From Hymenolepis diminuta (taxonomy: Eukaryota; Platyhelminthes; Cestoda; Cyclophyllidea; Hymenolepididae), in NCBI GenBank assembly GCA_900708905.1, contig CAADRB010000105.1:60948-124947 (forward strand): 64,000 bases of DNA, written 5' to 3'. Below, one piece after another: positions 60,491 to 64,000 of the stretch. Within the stretch, counting starts at the first letter, position 1. Each line of letters begins with the position of its first letter. The notes beneath the pieces are model-generated. The model had not been told where the DNA came from, did not search any database, and was given only the letters and a program-made list of their open reading frames with translations. Both the position numbers and the translations under genes were made by a program.

Positions 60491-60493
60491 AAA

Positions 60494-60565
60494 TGTTCCA
60501 GATATTTATATCACATATTCCAGTGGCAAGCACGCCAACCTTTACCGAAAATTAATTAACAATTT
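60494..60565 (-). repeat. Right-hand duplicated block of the orphan gene locus
   Basis: Matches 50211-50280 with about eight differences in 72-75 bases (ATGTTCCAGATA[T/C]TTATATC, CCAGTGGCAA[G/A]CACGCCAAC). This is far more diverged than the left-hand block. Confidence 0.7.
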
Positions 60566-60569
60566 AGTA

Positions 60570-62650
60570 TGGGTACTTAGGTCAACGGTTATTTGTTAAC
60601 ATTTACTTCAAATAATTTTCATCTTCGTGGTCTAACTAAATTTTATTAAAATTGTAAAGGATCTCAAATTAGTAAGAATAAAATGCTGCGTAGATTGCAC
60701 TTTAGATAGATATGCTCGCTGTTTCCAAATTATTGATTATTAATTAAGGATTAAATCTTTAAAATGATTTTAAATCAAATTACACCCCTCTCCTACGTAT
60801 CCTATGACCGATATCACATTTTGTATATTAATAAATATACTAAAGTTAGTTCGACAGAAAATAATAGTAAGAAGTCAGATTAAAGGATGAATTCCTACAC
60901 ATCTTCTAAAGTTTTACCTATGTCACCACTAACCTCTGAGGCCTAATTATTTCAACCTTCCAGTGGCGCTTGGCCCTAGTGCAACCTCAAGTGCCTTGAT
61001 GATAACCATCGTGTGTCCTCACGTGGTTTTTTTTAATTATTGGAATAAGCTATTTGAGTGATCCTTCGAAGAGCGTTGTTAAGGTTCAATATCTCCGCAG
61101 CGATGTCCGGAACCATTCAATCTGTTTATGCTATTTTTTCTGTAAGAGACTATATAATACCTTTTTATAAATACACAGAGGGACATCATACTCGCACACA
61201 CACAGTTGTCAATCAACGACCACCGCGATTCTCTCTCACCTCTCTCGAATTCTCTCCGTGGTTTATTCAATTCACTTTGACCTACGTAACTCCAAGTGTT
61301 TTACTTGGGAAATTTTAATTTGATGCTGTTAGCTGCCAGCCGTTAGTTGTTACTCTAATCACAGTAACATGACCACGTCACTAATTTTACCATATTGCGT
61401 TGAAGTCATTGTTAGCATCATTTTGTAACTGCCTGCACTAAACGACAATTAATTATTACGAGTTATCGGCAATAATCGCCATTCGTCAATAATGATCTTT
61501 TAATGAATTGATTGAGTATTACGTAAGGAGCCTTCTTAAAAATCAGAGAGCTAAACACAACCACAACGATGTCGTGACACTTGATTTCACCTTTCAGCAA
61601 AACCGACTACTATTCGAACGCGGATTAGTCCTGTATCCTTAAACATCCCGACGTATAGAACAAGCGCGTAAAGAATAAATGAAGAAAACATCTTTCCATG
61701 AATTTAACCTTCAAAATCGGATATTACAGATTACAGATGACAAAGAATGTCAATGTCAAGACAATCATGAAGGCTCGCTGACCTATTTCTCCGATGTATT
61801 CTGTAGTCTAATTGGTGTCCTTAATAGACTTTGTGGTAATTAAGTCATATCAGTTTATCAATTATTAATTTTACCACTGACTCTCAATCACGATAAAAAT
61901 TAAAAAGACAACATTTTAATGAAAGTTTTTACACAAATGTTAGAATAGTTATTTACAGTAATCAAAACTTACGTATTATTTGTTAAGAATTTTCTTCTTA
62001 ATATGTATTAAGGAGGCTTGGGATGGACTAACAATACTGAGTTATGATATATGCATCGATAATACACAATTTCTAATGAAATAAGCGAGTTCAAAAAAAC
62101 AAACTAATGTGTTATAATCGCTCAGGCTTTTTTTCTTTTCGCCGGTTGGCGTAAACGTGATTGGCTGTGTCTTGACAACACTTAGTGACTCCATCCGTGT
62201 CGTAGCCTATGATCGGATAAAAAAGGGAAAAGATAAACATGACTAGTTATACTGTATTAGTTATGATTTCCCTGGATCTTCCGTTTCTCCCTCTCCCTCC
62301 ACCCAAGGATCACACTTCCCTTAGCGTGAGTTGATGTTTTTGTTACTTCTATTCCGTTATCTACTGGGAGATGGATTAAAAGACTTCATTTCGTCTTGGT
62401 TACACATAATTTATCTTATCTCCAATTCGCTTAATTTTGCATATAACACCGTTCAGAATAACACTAATCACATACAGGCCATTCCAAAGACGGAAAAAAT
62501 TATTAAATGCAGAGTGGGTTACTATCAAGTATATAACCAAGGTCCCAGTTATAAGGATAGTCCGTGAGTCATTTTACCCTCTTAGTGTTTACGAGTTAAG
62601 AAGGGCCCACGGTGGATGATTTCATGAATACCACATATGGTCTTCCTTGT
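60570..62650. other. Intergenic and repeat debris
   Basis: Contains the partner of the MTR4 intron 4 repeat at about 61190-61375. At 62100-62330 a region with GGATAAAAAAGGGAAAAG and a pyrimidine-rich stretch could be the diverged 3' LTR of the adjacent minus-strand Gypsy element, but I could not pair it with another LTR. No gene seen. Confidence 0.4.
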
Positions 62651-64000
62651 CTGTGTTAGGTAACATGGCCGCCCGTTGGTATGTCACGCATGTGATGGCT
62701 CATTAATAATATCGATGTTACCCGCATTTCACTTCAGTAGGCCAAGAAAGCATGCGTTTGGTCCATTGAGACATGAACCACTGCTCTATATGTCAATATA
62801 CAAGCCAGTACCGTTACGTCCCATTGGATCTGCTCAAATCTCTCTAATCGTATTTATAAGAGACTTGAGCGTCTTTTTGGTCCTTCCAACCTGACCGTTA
62901 TCCTCCGGGTGGTAAGGGATTGTTCTTGAATGGTCTATTTTTGGTAGATGGCCTAACTCGTGTTGGAGATCTTTTGAATATTTTACCCCTATTGGTGTGT
63001 ATACGACACGGCACTCCGTTGTCAGCTCTACAAAAATTTACTGGGCCACTGACTTAGTATCTACCTGAGCTATCGAAATAAGAGTTGTTCATTTAGTGAA
63101 ATAAACGACAATGACCAGAATTTAATTGCTATCTGGTAGGATTTGTAGGAGGGGACCCATTAAATCTACTCCAACGATTTCATTTGAAATCCCTCAATCA
63201 TTGGTTGTAGGAAGGTCTTAAGCTGGTGGTTCGGTTGGTGGTGAATTGGGTTGTTCAAAGAGATGGCATTCGGCGCACACTGCCTCTACATCTTCCCTCA
63301 TACTACGCATTAGCAGGCTGCCTGCTTATTTTTGGTGCAAATGAGTTCCAGTTGATCTACTATCAGGATTACATAGGCCCTAGGTAACACTAATCTGTCG
63401 AGAGATTTCTGTTTGAACCTAAAGTACAGTACTTTTCTTTTACCTACAGATTGAACCATCGGCTTCAGAGTGCGGGTACCTAGACTAAACCCTTCCATTT
63501 CCTTCCGGATGGTATATTTACAACATGTATCAACCGAACATATACCAAGTTAATATAGGGGTCTTTGGATTTGGCATCGCCCACTTTGTCGACTTGTCTT
63601 CGCACAGTTCAATCGTGGTCACCCTTGAAGAATTCCGGGGAATGTGAGATAAGGTATTTGCATTCTCATATTTTGAGCCTGGTCGATGTTCTAATTTAGT
63701 TGTGTTCGGCTATAGTATCCTTCCAATGAGATATCATTCCCTCAGGGTCTTTAAAACTATGCAACCAACTGAGAGTTCTATGCTAAATACGTAAAATAGA
63801 TTCTAATAGATAAACATACTATTTGCATTTTGTAAAATGCATAATGGTTTAATTATGTCTGTGAAGCCCTTTACAAAAGTACCTGCTAGACCTAAAACTC
63901 GGCACACTTCTTCCGCATAAAGGACAGTCGGCCGATTCCTAACTTCCTCTGTTTTGTCTGCGGCTTTCGATATGATATGACCCGAATAAGTGACTGATGT
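62650..64000 (-). mobile_element. Ty3/Gypsy retrotransposon pol, decayed, truncated by window end
   Basis: Minus-strand reading from the window end gives reverse-transcriptase remnants first: YSGHIISKAADKTEEVRNRP then VCRVLGLAGTFVKGFTDIIK, matching the Gypsy pattern 'YLGHvvs..G...dp.Kv.av..wp.P....elr.FLGla.YyrrFi..fs'. Further on, EDVEAVCAECHLFEQPN is the CxxC part of the integrase zinc finger. VGVDLMGPL holds the first catalytic Asp, and RTIPYHPEDNGQVGRTKKTL matches 'TTPYHPQgdGmVERfnRTL'. The integrase pieces share one frame but contain several stops; the second Asp position reads TPIG and the catalytic Glu is Gly, so the element is inactive. gag, protease and the 5' LTR would lie beyond the window. 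Confidence 0.85.

Noticed and set aside
59103..60493. Intron explanation for the 1.39-kb segment missing from the 49.6-kb copy
   Set aside because: The breakpoints are not GT-AG (ACATT|TCG and CTTCT|CCTCTG on the minus strand), and the missing segment contains the start codon and most of the open frame.
1..64000. CRISPR arrays, bacterial operons or terminators
   Set aside because: The window is eukaryotic: short GT-AG introns, animal proteins, SINEs and LTR elements. No regularly spaced direct repeats were seen.

Overview
The window looks like nuclear DNA of a flatworm, most likely a cyclophyllidean tapeworm. It is AT-rich, genes are sparse, and many introns are only 34-76 bases long with GT-AG ends. 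The proteins are clearly animal-like: a full-length MTR4 helicase close to the human one, and calreticulins. The genus cannot be read from the sequence. It looks closer to the AT-rich hymenolepidid type than to Echinococcus or Taenia, but that is inference. The sequence is draft quality, with single Ns near 1857-1887 and a 236-base N run at 21130-21365.

Layout. 1-5.9 kb: no gene, a dead Ty3/Gypsy integrase piece and tRNA-derived SINE copies. 5.99-7.15 kb (+): an intronless divergent AGC-type protein kinase. 9.2-26.3 kb: a calreticulin locus with an intact gene (A, 11.56-12.80 kb), a broken copy (B, 16.41-17.62 kb) and a third, apparently working copy interrupted by the N gap (C, 21.01-22.36 kb). 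Around it lie a diverged direct-repeat pair (9.26 and 13.95 kb) and an inverted pair of a ~300-base repeat (10.55 and 26.0 kb). Two possible exons of an unrecognised gene follow gene A at 13 kb. 30.65-31.99 kb (-): a divergent CDK-like kinase in three exons. 36.46-48.31 kb (-): the complete 15-exon MTR4 gene (1,041 residues), whose introns carry SINE pieces. 49.57-50.28 kb: a truncated copy of an orphan gene. 50.88-51.15 kb (-): a decayed histone H4 pseudogene. 51.2-58.3 kb: no gene seen. 58.69-59.90 kb (-): the intact orphan gene, 402 residues with an internal repeat. 62.65-64 kb (-): a decayed Ty3/Gypsy pol running off the end.

The genes do not form one pathway. MTR4 serves nuclear RNA surveillance with the exosome, the calreticulins serve ER folding and calcium storage (helminth calreticulins are also known as secreted proteins), and the two kinases are lineage-divergent paralogues. 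The main theme is genome turnover: gene duplication, intron gain or loss, pseudogene formation and apparent gene conversion, in a background of old SINE and LTR-element debris. I found no evidence for a wholly new molecular system. The most unusual items are the patchy conversion between 49.6 and 58.5 kb, the calreticulin paralogues with different intron sets, the two kinases with altered signature motifs, and the H4 relic.
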